Source: DATFYM01 sp035315065
GTDB lineage: Bacteria > Acidobacteriota > Terriglobia > UBA7540
Assembly (NCBI GenBank): GCA_035315065.1
Contig: DATFYM010000039.1
Location: 1-49,191, forward strand
Length of the DNA: 49,191 nt
Direction of reading: 5' to 3'
This document shows, piece by piece, positions 1 through 7,918 of this stretch (position 1 is its first letter; each line of letters begins with the position of its first letter). The notes below the pieces were generated by a model that saw only the letters and a program-made list of their open reading frames with translations, was not told where the DNA came from and searched no databases. The position numbers and the translations under genes are program-made.

Positions 1-66
1 CTGCTGGGAACGGCCCTGCTGGGGATCGCGGCCGTGGCGCGCCGCCTTAATGCGCACCGCGCGTAG
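1..66 (+). CDS. C-terminal end of a probable PEP-CTERM-anchored protein (partial)
   Basis: Only the last 21 codons are in the window, reading from base 1 to a TAG stop. They encode a hydrophobic run (LLGTALLGIAAVA) followed by two arginines and a short basic tail. A membrane helix ending in Arg-Arg is the usual shape of a PEP-CTERM sorting tail, which anchors exported proteins until an exosortase cleaves them. The diagnostic Pro-Glu-Pro would lie upstream of the window, so the family call is inference. It could equally be the last helix of any small membrane protein. Confidence 0.45.
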   Translation: MLGTALLGIAAVARRLNAHRA

Positions 67-90
67 GCTTCAGTCCTTGGCGAAGATTGG

Positions 91-420
91 TTACTTCTTG
101 GCCTTGCCTTGGCTGGCGACCGCCTCCATCGCCTTGCGAACGCTCTCCGGGTCGCCGAGGTAGTAGCTCTTGAGCGGCTTGAGATCGTCGTCCAATTCGT
201 AGACCAGGGGCATGCCGGTGGGGATATTCAACTCCACGATATCCTGCTCGGGGATGTTGTCCAGGTACTTCACCAGCGCGCGCAAGCTGTTTCCGTGCGC
301 GGTGATCAGTACGCGCCGGCCGCTTGCGCACGTCAGGAGCGATCACTTCGTGCCAGCACGGCAGGAAGCGGGCCACCGTATCCTTCAGGCACTCGGTCAG
401 CGGAAGCTGGTCTTTGGTGA
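91..420 (-). pseudogene. Duplicated 3' fragment of phosphoglycerate mutase gene
   Basis: This stretch repeats the 3' end of the intact gpmA at 1323-2072, from the stop codon inward for about 330 bases, with scattered substitutions. The two copies are direct repeats: base 91 matches 1323, and similarity ends abruptly near 420 (about 1651 in the intact copy). One extra base near 312 breaks the reading frame, leaving only a 64-residue open piece (91-285). The active-site N-terminal half (the RHG motif) is absent, so no mutase activity is possible. The fragment abuts the stop codon of the gene at 426-815, so the two-gene block at 426-1208 is bracketed by gpmA 3' ends. It may be a leftover of integration into, or tandem duplication of, gpmA. 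Confidence 0.85.
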
Positions 421-425
421 TATCC

Positions 426-815
426 TTAAGAAGCTAGCCAACGGTAGATCGCCGTGTCCTCCGACACGTATCCTTCCAAATGGGGCCTCTGGTCCAGCGG
501 AACGAACCCGAGGACGCCCTCAATCTTCCTGCGTAGCTCCCGAAATCTCTCGCTTTGCACGCCCATAATCAGAATGTCGCTCAGGGGCAACGAATTCCCA
601 GGAAGGGCTCTCAGCGCCTTCTGGACGCGCATGTACGCCCCGAGACTCCCCTCGTCGGCCACGGGGGAAACAATGATGAGTCTCTCGGTGTCGTACTCCG
701 GCAGGCGGTGCCAGAACGCGGCTGCCACCGGGAACGATTCTCGGTCCAGCTCTTCCAGAAGCCTCGTGCCGTCAAGAAACCCCTTCGACTCTCTCACCAG
801 TATTGTGTTATGCAT
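426..815 (-). CDS. Hypothetical protein paired with a HEPN-domain gene
   Basis: A 129-residue protein whose family I do not recognise. The chosen start is the ATG at 813-815 (MHNTILVRE), because it overlaps the TAA stop of the upstream HEPN gene by one base (TAATG), a classic translational-coupling arrangement. A longer reading from 860 would run into the HEPN gene. The sequence is soluble, with no signal or membrane segment. It has a hydrophobic strand (ERLIIVSPVADE), a helical middle and a Leu/Ile-rich segment (LSDILIMGVQSERF). Position suggests it works with the HEPN protein, perhaps as its partner in a defence or toxin-antitoxin-like pair, but nothing in its own sequence proves this. Its end lies five bases from the gpmA fragment. 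Confidence 0.6.
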   Translation of the reverse strand: MHNTILVRESKGFLDGTRLLEELDRESFPVAAAFWHRLPEYDTERLIIVSPVADEGSLGAYMRVQKALRALPGNSLPLSDILIMGVQSERFRELRRKIEGVLGFVPLDQRPHLEGYVSEDTAIYRWLAS

Positions 816-1208
816 TATAGGACCCCATGGGCCGAATCGGAGACGGCATCGAGCATCCACTTGGCTTGGTCCTTACTCCAGGATTCGTATCGGGCTGTCT
901 CCGACCAGAAGTTCGTTATTGCCCAATTCAGTTCGAAATCCGGATCAGCCTTGGCGCGTTGCTCGATTGCGGCATCCAGTTTTGCCGCTTTAGCCAGTAT
1001 CTTAAGATCGCGCGTGTAGACCGCGTTCGCTAGCTCCTTATCGGGAAAGCTCTCCGGCGTGGTTAGTTTGGCCACGCATGCCTTAAGCCCGCACTCGATG
1101 ACGTACCCGGCAAGATAATATGCCCCGCTAAATCTGCCTGCCGCAAACAGCGCCTCAGCCAGCCAGGCGCGTTTGGGCCAGGTTCTGCAGGTGCCTTCGG
1201 TCCATCAT
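815..1208 (-). pseudogene. HEPN-domain protein, frameshifted by a 4-bp duplication
   Basis: The body encodes a typical HEPN protein: a helix with AYYLAGYVIECGLKA, then a long C-terminal helical part with the WSETARYESWS segment. HEPN proteins are often RNases in toxin or defence systems, but the RX4-6H catalytic motif is not obvious here, as in the non-nuclease branch. The beginning is broken. An ATG at 1208 (or 1205) opens MMDRRHLQNLAQTRLA in one frame, and the rest continues in another frame as AEALFAAGRFSG. Removing one copy of a tandem AGCC-AGCC duplication (1157-1164, plus strand) restores a single frame of about 130 residues. A GTG at 1075 could start an 86-residue remnant lacking the first helices. 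Coupled to the gene at 426-815 by a TAATG overlap. Confidence 0.7.
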
Positions 1209-1322
1209 CAATAGCCATCATAACACATAAGCCCGCGAGCATCGCTGGTGGCATCGAGTGAGCCCTAAGTCTGGCTCCCAACTCGTGTCCCTCACCTGTG
1301 GAGTCCTCCGGCGCCGGGCTTG

Positions 1323-2072
1323 TTACTTCTTGGCCTTGCCTTGGCTGGCTACCGCTTCCATCGCCTTCTTAACGCGTTCCGGGTCGCCGAGGTAGTAGCT
1401 CTTCAGAGGCTGGAGACCGTCGTCCAATTCGTAGACCAGGGGCATGCCGGTGGGGATATTCAACTCCACGATATCCTGCTCGGGGATGTTGTCGAGGTAC
1501 TTCACCAGCGCGCGCAAGCTGTTTCCGTGGGCGGTGATCAACACGCGCCGGCCGTTGCGCACGTCTGGAGCGATCACTTCGTGCCAGCAAGGCAGGAAGC
1601 GCGCCACCGTATCCTTCAGGCACTCGGTCAGCGGAAGCTGGTCTTTGGTCAGGTTCTTGTAGCGCGGATCGTGGCCGGGATAGCGCGGATCGGTTTCTTC
1701 CAGCGCCGGGGGCCGGATGTCGTAGCTGCGACGCCAAATTTTCACTTGCGCCTCGCCATACTTGGCGGCGGTCTCGGCCTTATTAAGGCCCTGCAAGGCC
1801 CCGTAGTGCCGCTCGTTGAGGCGCCAGTCGCGGACGACCGGAATCCACATCAGGTCCATCTCGTCGAGCGCGATCCAAAGGGTGCGAATAGCGCGCTTCA
1901 GGACCGACGTGTAAGCAACGTCAAAGGCGTATCCCTCCACTTTCAGGACGCGCCCGGCTTCGTGAGCCTCTGCGTTTCCCTTTTCCGACAAGTCGACGTC
2001 GGTCCAGCCCGTGAACAGGTTCTCTTTGTTCCAGACGCTCTCTCCGTGCCTTAGCAAGACCAGTTTGTACAT
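1323..2072 (-). CDS. gpmA: 2,3-bisphosphoglycerate-dependent phosphoglycerate mutase
   Basis: Interconverts 3- and 2-phosphoglycerate in glycolysis and gluconeogenesis, in the cytosol. The protein is 249 residues, the normal length for the cofactor-dependent (dPGM) family. The N-terminus MYKLVLLRHGESVWN carries the phosphorylated histidine of the RHG motif. Further family landmarks are FTGWTDVDLSEKG, the RLNERHYGALQG segment and the second active-site histidine in TAHGNSLRALVKYL. The ATG at 2072 is chosen because GGAGG lies four bases before it; an upstream in-frame ATG at 2126 has no such site. The last third is duplicated at 91-420. Divergent from the regulator that starts near 2174. Confidence 0.95.
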   Translation of the reverse strand: MYKLVLLRHGESVWNKENLFTGWTDVDLSEKGNAEAHEAGRVLKVEGYAFDVAYTSVLKRAIRTLWIALDEMDLMWIPVVRDWRLNERHYGALQGLNKAETAAKYGEAQVKIWRRSYDIRPPALEETDPRYPGHDPRYKNLTKDQLPLTECLKDTVARFLPCWHEVIAPDVRNGRRVLITAHGNSLRALVKYLDNIPEQDIVELNIPTGMPLVYELDDGLQPLKSYYLGDPERVKKAMEAVASQGKAKK

Positions 2073-2173
2073 GTCACCTCCAAAACAGGGACTAGGGACT
2101 GCCGCACAGTAAAGTTTACCATTCACCGTTTCGTTTGCGGCGCGCTTATGCCGACAAAATGGACTGTTGGTGT

Positions 2174-5083
2174 ATGATGGACGCCGTGGCCTCGCAAGAA
2201 CCCAAATCCGAGCCCATGAACCTTCAGCTTCTTAGTGACTCGATTCCCGCTCTGATCCACACCGGGTTGCCTAACGGTGACCTTGATTACTTCAACCAAA
2301 CCTGGCTGAACTACGTCGGTCTTTCTTTGGAGGACCTCACGGGATGGAAATGGACAGCGGCAGTTCATCCCGACGACGTCGCAGCAATTGTGGAAAAGTG
2401 GCGCGTGTCCATTGCGACGGGGGAGCCTTTCGAACATGAAGCACGCGTCCGGCGGGCGGATGGGGAATATCGCTGGATGTTTCACCACAAAGTGCCGCTC
2501 CGCGACGAACGGGGAAACATCGTCAGATGGTACGGAACAAGTATCGATATCGAGGACCGAAAACGGGCCGAGGAGAGGGTTTGGCAAAATGAGAGCGAGC
2601 TTCGCCGGCTTATCGATGCCATTCCTCAGCACGTCATGGTCCTGGAACCGGATGGGAGCACTCGTTATATAAATCAGGTTGGCCTCGATTATACCGGCCT
2701 TACCTTGGAAGAGAGTGTGGCGAAGGACGCTCTTGCCAAAATCTATCACCCGGACGATTTGGAGAGGGTTCTGGGTGAACGCCGGAATGCGATCTCACGC
2801 GGAGCCCCAGGGGAAGTGGAAGCACGAATACTCGGGGCGGACGGGAAATACCGCTGGTTTCTAATCCGCATCAACCCGCTGCGGGATGAGCTGGGACGCG
2901 TCCTGCGGTGGTACGGCACGCGGACTGACATCGAAGATCGGAAACAGGCCGAAGATGCCCTGCGGCGGAGCCGGGCCTATTTGACCCAAGCACAGTCGTT
3001 GAGCCATACGGGCAGCTTCGGCTGGACGCTTTCCACCGGCGAACTCCAGTGGTCAGAGGAAACCTTCCGCATCTTTCAACACGATCCAACGACGAAACCG
3101 ACCCTGGAACTCGTCCTCGAGCGAGTTCATCCGGAGGACCGGGCTCTCGCGCAACAGACCATCGAACGCGCCTCACGAGAGGAGAAGGACTTTGAACATG
3201 AGTATCGATTGCTGATGCCGGATGGTTCCGTCAAATATCTCCATATTGTGGCCCATGCCCTAAGCGATGCCTTCGGCGGCATCGAGTTTGCCGGGGCAGT
3301 GATGGACATCACCGCAGCCAGGGAGGCGGAAGACAGAATTCGACGGATTATCAATACGGTCCCGGGACTACTCTGGAGTGCGCGACCAAACGGTTGGATC
3401 GATTTTATCAGTCAACGCTGGCTGGATTACACGGGAATGACCTTGGAACAGGCGTTGGGCTGGGGTTGGATTCCCGCCTTTCACCCCGACGACCTTGAGC
3501 AAGTACTCAGCAAATGGCAAGCGGCGCTGGCGGAGGGGAAGCCCTTTGAGGCAGAAACGCGCCTCCGGAGGTTCGACGGAGAATACCGCTGGTTCATCGG
3601 ACGCGCCTTCCCCTTGTTGGACGTCTCCGGACAAATCCTGGGTTGGTACGGAGGCGACTTCGACATCCACGACCGGAAGCTGGCGGAAGAGAGAGTCCGG
3701 GAGCAGGAAACCGAGCTGCGACAAATCCTCGATATCGCGCCGCAACACGTGTGCGTCCTCGGGCCTGATGGAAGTCGTGTTTTTCTCAACCAGGCCGCGC
3801 TGGAGTATTACGGTCTGACGCTGGAAGAGTGGCAGACCTGTGACCTTCGCCAGCTCTTTCATCCCGATGATTGGGAACGCACGAATCGCGAGGTTCAAAG
3901 TGCACTCACCAGCGGTTCCGTGCTCGAACTCGAGGCGCGGGTGCTGAGATGCGACGGGAAGTATCGCTGGTTCCTTTTCCGCTATAAGCCTCTGCGGGAT
4001 GACCAAGAGCGCATCATGCGTTGGGCTGTCGCGGCGCTGGATATCGAGGATCGCAAGCAGGCAGAAGAGAGACTCCAACACGAGAATGTTGCTCTGCGCG
4101 AAGATGTCGATAAGGCATCGATGTTCGAGGAGATCGTCGGTGCATCACCAGCTCTGCAATCGGTGCTAACACGTGTGGCCAAGGTGGCCCCGACGGATTC
4201 CACCGTTCTCATCACGGGTGAAACGGGGACAGGCAAGGAACTCATCGCCCGCGCCATCCATCGGCAGTCGCCGCGGCGCTCGCGAGCCTTTGTGAGTGTG
4301 AATCTGGCGGCGCTCCCGCGCGACTTGGTGGCCTCGGAATTGTTTGGCCATGAGAAGGGCGCCTTCACGGGGGCAGCTCAGCGACATTTGGGGCGCTTTG
4401 AATTAGCCGAAGGCGGAACGATTTTCCTCGATGAAATCGGAGAGCTTTCTGCCGAGACCCAGATTGCCCTCCTGCGGGTCTTACAAGAACACGAATTTGA
4501 GCGAGTGGGCGGAACTCGATCCCTCCACGCCGATGTTCGGGTGATTGCAGCCACTAACCGTGACATACAGGCGGCCATCGTTGCGGGCGCCTTTCGTAAT
4601 GACCTGTTTTATCGGCTCAATGTTTTTCCGATTGAGATTCCCCCACTGCGGGAACGAAGGGAAGACATTCCCCTGCTGGTGGAGTACTTCATCGATCGTT
4701 ACGCAAGGAAAGCAGGAAAGACTATACGGCGCGTGAACAAAAAAAGCCTGGACTTGCTTCAGTCGTACCCCTGGCCCGGGAACATTCGTGAGTTGCAGAA
4801 TATCGTTGAGCGGTCCTTGATTGTATGTGAAACAGAGAATTTCTCAGTCGACGAGAGTTGGCTTTCGCGGCAGCCTGCGGCAACTGAGCCGAGAAGCCAG
4901 CTTGCGCTCTCTCAAAAGCTCGCCGCTCAGGAGAAAGAGATGATTGAGGCCGCCTTGCGAGAAAGCGGAGGACGAGTGTACGGGCCGTCGGGCGCGGCCG
5001 CCAAACTGGGTATGCCACGATCTACCCTGGAGTCGAAGATCAGATCGCTGAAGATCAATAAGAATCGCTTCAAAAGCGACTAG
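2174..5083 (+). CDS. Sigma-54-dependent enhancer-binding protein with five PAS domains
   Basis: A cytosolic transcription activator of about 970 residues. Five consecutive PAS/PAC modules occupy roughly residues 15-640, each ending in a DRK(R/Q)AEE-type linker. PAS1, 2, 4 and 5 are close relatives with HPDD motifs. A short coiled linker leads to an AAA+ domain (about 655-890) with Walker A GETGTGKE, an intact GAFTGA loop for sigma-54 contact, Walker B IFLDEIGE, and the arginine-finger region FRNDLFYRLNVFPI. The C-terminus is a Fis-type helix-turn-helix (GAAAKLGMPRSTLESKI). There is no REC domain, so activation is probably by ligand or redox sensing through PAS. The start is uncertain: ATGs at 2159, 2174, 2177 and 2216 are all in frame without a strong ribosome site. 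Its DNA-binding tail closely resembles that of the activator at 5734, so both may recognise related sites. Confidence 0.92.
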   Translation: MMDAVASQEPKSEPMNLQLLSDSIPALIHTGLPNGDLDYFNQTWLNYVGLSLEDLTGWKWTAAVHPDDVAAIVEKWRVSIATGEPFEHEARVRRADGEYRWMFHHKVPLRDERGNIVRWYGTSIDIEDRKRAEERVWQNESELRRLIDAIPQHVMVLEPDGSTRYINQVGLDYTGLTLEESVAKDALAKIYHPDDLERVLGERRNAISRGAPGEVEARILGADGKYRWFLIRINPLRDELGRVLRWYGTRTDIEDRKQAEDALRRSRAYLTQAQSLSHTGSFGWTLSTGELQWSEETFRIFQHDPTTKPTLELVLERVHPEDRALAQQTIERASREEKDFEHEYRLLMPDGSVKYLHIVAHALSDAFGGIEFAGAVMDITAAREAEDRIRRIINTVPGLLWSARPNGWIDFISQRWLDYTGMTLEQALGWGWIPAFHPDDLEQVLSKWQAALAEGKPFEAETRLRRFDGEYRWFIGRAFPLLDVSGQILGWYGGDFDIHDRKLAEERVREQETELRQILDIAPQHVCVLGPDGSRVFLNQAALEYYGLTLEEWQTCDLRQLFHPDDWERTNREVQSALTSGSVLELEARVLRCDGKYRWFLFRYKPLRDDQERIMRWAVAALDIEDRKQAEERLQHENVALREDVDKASMFEEIVGASPALQSVLTRVAKVAPTDSTVLITGETGTGKELIARAIHRQSPRRSRAFVSVNLAALPRDLVASELFGHEKGAFTGAAQRHLGRFELAEGGTIFLDEIGELSAETQIALLRVLQEHEFERVGGTRSLHADVRVIAATNRDIQAAIVAGAFRNDLFYRLNVFPIEIPPLRERREDIPLLVEYFIDRYARKAGKTIRRVNKKSLDLLQSYPWPGNIRELQNIVERSLIVCETENFSVDESWLSRQPAATEPRSQLALSQKLAAQEKEMIEAALRESGGRVYGPSGAAAKLGMPRSTLESKIRSLKINKNRFKSD

Positions 5084-5359
5084 TGACCTGCTCCGTTTAA
5101 TTCTTTACAACGTCTGTCGGTCGCGGTAAGGTTTTCCTACGGTGCTAGCCGGATTTTTCGATTGTTCTTGCGCAGTTCTCCGGCCTGGAGGTCGAGCCTC
5201 AAAGGCGCTGAAGCGAGCCGACCGCGGTTGTACCGGCTTGGTTGCACCTTCCATCGTTGGACTCAGCCCCAGCAACTATTTTGTACAGCATTTCGCCAAT
5301 TGACGAGAATCCGCCATTCCTTGGTTCTACAAGTGCAAGTGTTTTCAGTTTGTTACGAT

Positions 5360-5374
5360 TGGAACCTGGATTGC
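5360..5374 (+). promoter_or_regulatory. Predicted sigma-54 (-24/-12) promoter before the STAS gene
   Basis: TGGAACCTGGATTGC fits the consensus TGGCACG-N4-TTGC, with GG at -24 and GC at -12 separated by exactly 10 bases. It lies 37 bases before the ATG at 5412 and between two genes for sigma-54 activators. The rest of 5084-5411 shows no credible gene. Confidence 0.55.
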
Positions 5375-5411
5375 CTTCTGTCATATTGATTCCGTTTCCG
5401 GAGAGGCGTAG

Positions 5412-5684
5412 ATGCTGAAGATCGAGAGATCAGTGAACGGCGAGGCGGTCTTGACGCTGAGCGGTCGAATGGACGCAGAGAATGTAGCCGAGTTGAAGGC
5501 GGTAGTTAGCTCAGAAGCGGATGGTCGGCGAGTAGTCTTGGACCTAAAAGACCTAACCCTCGTGGATCGCGACGCGGTCAGGTTTCTCAAGCGGTGCGAA
5601 ACGGACAGCATTAAGCTCAAGAACTGCCCAGCATACATCCGCGAGTGGATTACGAGAGAAAAAATGCAGACCGATCTGCGTTAG
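5412..5684 (+). CDS. STAS-domain protein (anti-sigma-factor-antagonist-like)
   Basis: A 90-residue single STAS domain: an N-terminal strand pair (MLKIERSVNGEAVLTLSG), then the helix after RMDAENV, then the core strand VVLDLKDLTLVDRDAV. In SpoIIAA-type antagonists the loop after this strand carries a phosphorylatable serine (DSSG). Here the loop reads VDRDAVRFL, with an aspartate, so phospho-switching by a classical serine kinase is unlikely. The start is supported by GGAGAGG just upstream. It follows the predicted sigma-54 promoter at 5360 and precedes the activator at 5734 by 49 bases, so the two are probably co-transcribed. STAS domains usually bind a partner protein; which one is not visible. 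Confidence 0.85.
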   Translation: MLKIERSVNGEAVLTLSGRMDAENVAELKAVVSSEADGRRVVLDLKDLTLVDRDAVRFLKRCETDSIKLKNCPAYIREWITREKMQTDLR

Positions 5685-5733
5685 CGCGAAACGGATCTCG
5701 GTGGCCAACATTCGCGTGTCTTGGAGGGTTGCC

Positions 5734-6813
5734 ATGAACTTGACGGATGTTTCGAATCCGGGTACTAGTTGTCAAAACTCGCGATTCGCGAGTCACGCTT
5801 GGAGGGGTGTGAATAAGGCATTCCATTTAGAGGAAGAAGCCCGTCCCAAGGCCGGCTTTGACGGAATTGTGGGCCAGAGTGCAGCCCTGCGGGAGGCGCT
5901 GCAACTCGTCGAAATGGTGGCCGCAAGCGATTCGACGGTGCTCCTGTTGGGAGAGACGGGCACTGGCAAGGGACTGATGGCGCGCGCCCTTCACGAGCGC
6001 AGCCCGCGTAGGCAACGAGCGTTTGTCAAGCTCAACTGCGCCGGGGTCCCCACCGGCTTGCTAGAGAGTGAACTGTTTGGACACGAGCGCGGTGCCTTCA
6101 CCGGCGCAATCGCGCCAAGGACCGGGCGGCTCGAAGTCGCAGACCAGGGTACGCTGTTCCTCGATGAGGTCGGGGACATCCCTTTGGAAATCCAGCCGAA
6201 ACTGCTGCGCGTCTTGCAGGAGCGGGAATTCGAGCGTTTGGGGAGTACGCGGACCAAGAAAGTTGACGTTCGGGTGGTGGCCGCAACCAATCGCGCCCTG
6301 GAAGAAATGATCGTCGAGAAGCAGTTTCGTCTCGACCTCTATTACCGGCTCAACGTTTTCCCGATTTCCATTCCTCCCTTGCGCGAACGCCCGGAGGACA
6401 TTCCGCTGCTGGTGCGGCATTTCGTCCGGCAATTTGCCCAGCAGATGAACAAGACCATTGATTCGGTTTCTTCCGAAACGATGGAGGCGCTGACTCGATA
6501 TCCATGGCCCGGAAACGTCCGTGAGCTGCAAAATGTTATGGAACGAGCGGTGGTGGTCTATGAAAAGGGGAACCTCTCGGTCAAGAAGAGTTGGCTCTCT
6601 CGCGAATGCTTCCATACTGAACCGGCAACCCAGCCGCTCTTCAGGAAGTCGGCCATGCAGGATCGAGAATTGATTGGGGCGGCACTGGCCGAAACGAGAG
6701 GTCGGGTGTCGGGACCCCTGGGTGCGGCAGCCAAGCTTGGTATTCCCCCATCCACTCTGGAATCGAAGATCAGATCGCTGAATATCAACAAGTATTACTT
6801 CAAGACCGTCTAG
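5734..6813 (+). CDS. Sigma-54-dependent enhancer-binding protein, no sensor domain
   Basis: A 359-residue activator made of a short N-terminal stretch (about 45 residues), an AAA+ sigma-54 interaction domain and a Fis-type helix-turn-helix. Walker A is GETGTGKG, the GAFTGA loop is intact, Walker B reads LFLDEVGD, and RLDLYYRLNVFPIS follows. The C-terminal GAAAKLGIPPSTLESKI nearly matches that of the activator at 2174-5083. With no receiver, GAF or PAS domain it resembles PspF-type activators that are controlled by a partner protein; the STAS protein just upstream is a natural candidate (inference). The ATG at 5734 follows GGAGGG; an earlier GTG at 5701 is in frame but less well supported. An imperfect palindrome CTCGCGATTCGCGAG lies inside the first codons (5778-5792) and resembles the site at 7007. 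Confidence 0.93.
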   Translation: MNLTDVSNPGTSCQNSRFASHAWRGVNKAFHLEEEARPKAGFDGIVGQSAALREALQLVEMVAASDSTVLLLGETGTGKGLMARALHERSPRRQRAFVKLNCAGVPTGLLESELFGHERGAFTGAIAPRTGRLEVADQGTLFLDEVGDIPLEIQPKLLRVLQEREFERLGSTRTKKVDVRVVAATNRALEEMIVEKQFRLDLYYRLNVFPISIPPLRERPEDIPLLVRHFVRQFAQQMNKTIDSVSSETMEALTRYPWPGNVRELQNVMERAVVVYEKGNLSVKKSWLSRECFHTEPATQPLFRKSAMQDRELIGAALAETRGRVSGPLGAAAKLGIPPSTLESKIRSLNINKYYFKTV

Positions 6814-6859
6814 CCCAACTATACGCAACGTCATGAGTGGATGCCGAAAACCTCCCAAG

Positions 6860-6955
6860 CATGTCATTCTTGAGGTAGCGAAGAATCTCTCTTTTTGGCT
6901 CTTCCGACCGGTTGGGAATGGAAGAGGGATTCTTCGCTACGCTCAGAATGACATG
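6860..6955. repeat. Imperfect palindromic intergenic element
   Basis: Begins with CATGTCATTCTTGAGGTAGC and ends with its near-inverse (GCTACGCTCAGAATGACATG), giving a hairpin of about 96 bases. Elements of this kind recur between genes in acidobacterial genomes. It could act as a terminator for the activator gene. There is no coding capacity. Confidence 0.75.
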
Positions 6956-7006
6956 CCGACGGTTGTCGTCTCTCTCCTCGAAAATCCTGTAATAGGTTTT
7001 CGCGAA

Positions 7007-7024
7007 CTTCGCGAATTCGCGAAG
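7007..7024. promoter_or_regulatory. Candidate upstream activator site (perfect 18-bp palindrome)
   Basis: CTTCGCGAATTCGCGAAG is a perfect palindrome centred about 86 bases before the start point expected from the -24/-12 promoter at 7076-7090. That is within the range used by enhancer-binding proteins. A similar core (TCGCGA-TCGCGA) occurs at 5778-5792. Binding by either neighbouring activator is inference. Confidence 0.45.
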
Positions 7025-7075
7025 AGATTGCGACTCCACGATGCACGAGCCCGAGTGTTTTGAAGGGCTTACCGA

Positions 7076-7090
7076 TGGCGCTTGGATTGC
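7076..7090 (+). promoter_or_regulatory. Predicted sigma-54 (-24/-12) promoter before the DUF1269 cluster
   Basis: TGGCGCTTGGATTGC matches TGGCACG-N4-TTGC at nearly all conserved positions, with correct GG-to-GC spacing. The expected start point near 7102 gives a leader of about 44 bases to the ATG at 7146. It is the better of the two sigma-54 matches in the window. Confidence 0.65.
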
Positions 7091-7145
7091 GTTGATGAAG
7101 TTGACGAAAGGCCAGGAAGAAAGGCCAAACAAAAGGAGAGAAGCC

Positions 7146-7856
7146 ATGGACAGGATGCTGGTGGTTGTCTTTGACACGGAAAGCAAAGCGTACGAAGGAG
7201 AAAAGGCGCTGCTGCAATTGGATAGCGAGGGCAGCATTGTAGTCTATGCCCACGCCGTGATTGCCAAAAATGCGGATGGCACCGCAACGGTCAAGCAAAG
7301 CGACGACCCGGGACCGCTCGGGACTCTGTTGGGAACTGCATTGGGAAGCCTCATCGGTCTTCTCGGCGGGCCCGCCGGGGTCGCGATTGGCGCGGTTGCA
7401 GGGTTAGCTGTCGGTGGCACGGTGGACCTGGATAACGCCAGGATTGGTGACGACTTCATTGAGGACGTGTCCAAGGAATTGCTGCCGACCAAGTTCGCCG
7501 TGGTCGCGGAGATTCAAGAAGACTGGACGACTCCGGTGGACACCCGCATGGAAGCGATCGGCGGGACGGTATTCCGACGAGCGCTGAAGGAAGTAAAGCA
7601 CACGGTTGACGACGAGGAAGTCGCGGCCATGAAAGCCGACATGGCGGGAATGAAGGCCGAGCACGCCAAGGCTCACGCCGACCGGAAAGCAAAGCTCCAG
7701 GAAAAGATCAACCAGCTCGACTCCAAGATCCAAGCCCGGCTGGAGAGAAATAAGGAGCGACGCCAGGCAGCGGAGCAACAGGCAAAGGCCAAGGTCGAGA
7801 TCCTTAAGGCCAAGGCCGCCACTTTGAAGGTCAAGGCCACCGAGACACACATTTAG
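7146..7856 (+). CDS. DUF1269-family protein with glycine-rich segment and coiled-coil tail
   Basis: A 236-residue protein. The first 45 residues form an alternating beta/alpha unit (MDRMLVVVFD, then AYEGEKALLQLD). A Gly/Ala-rich hydrophobic stretch follows (about residues 55-95: GTLLGTALGSLIGLLGG and onward), typical of DUF1269 and able to form a membrane hairpin. From about residue 160 the chain is a long charged coiled coil, ending in Lys/Ala repeats (KAKVEILKAKAATLKVKA). The start is fixed by AAAGGAGAG before the ATG. It is the first gene after the predicted sigma-54 promoter at 7076 and has a same-length paralogue at 10277. The function of the family is unknown; the company of HdeD-like and M48 proteins suggests an envelope-stress role. 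Confidence 0.85.
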   Translation: MDRMLVVVFDTESKAYEGEKALLQLDSEGSIVVYAHAVIAKNADGTATVKQSDDPGPLGTLLGTALGSLIGLLGGPAGVAIGAVAGLAVGGTVDLDNARIGDDFIEDVSKELLPTKFAVVAEIQEDWTTPVDTRMEAIGGTVFRRALKEVKHTVDDEEVAAMKADMAGMKAEHAKAHADRKAKLQEKINQLDSKIQARLERNKERRQAAEQQAKAKVEILKAKAATLKVKATETHI

Positions 7857-7918
7857 CACCGATGCCCTGTTGATCTTGTGTTTCAGTCGGACGCCAATGC
7901 TGCCACTGGGAGATGACC

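Noticed and set aside
5162..5389. A 75-codon frame in the gap before the STAS gene
   Set aside because: Random composition, no ribosome site, and it overlaps the predicted sigma-54 promoter.
7041..7145. Longer start for the first DUF1269 gene
   Set aside because: The extension covers the predicted sigma-54 promoter, and the family start MDRMLVVVFD has a strong ribosome site and matches the paralogue at 10277.
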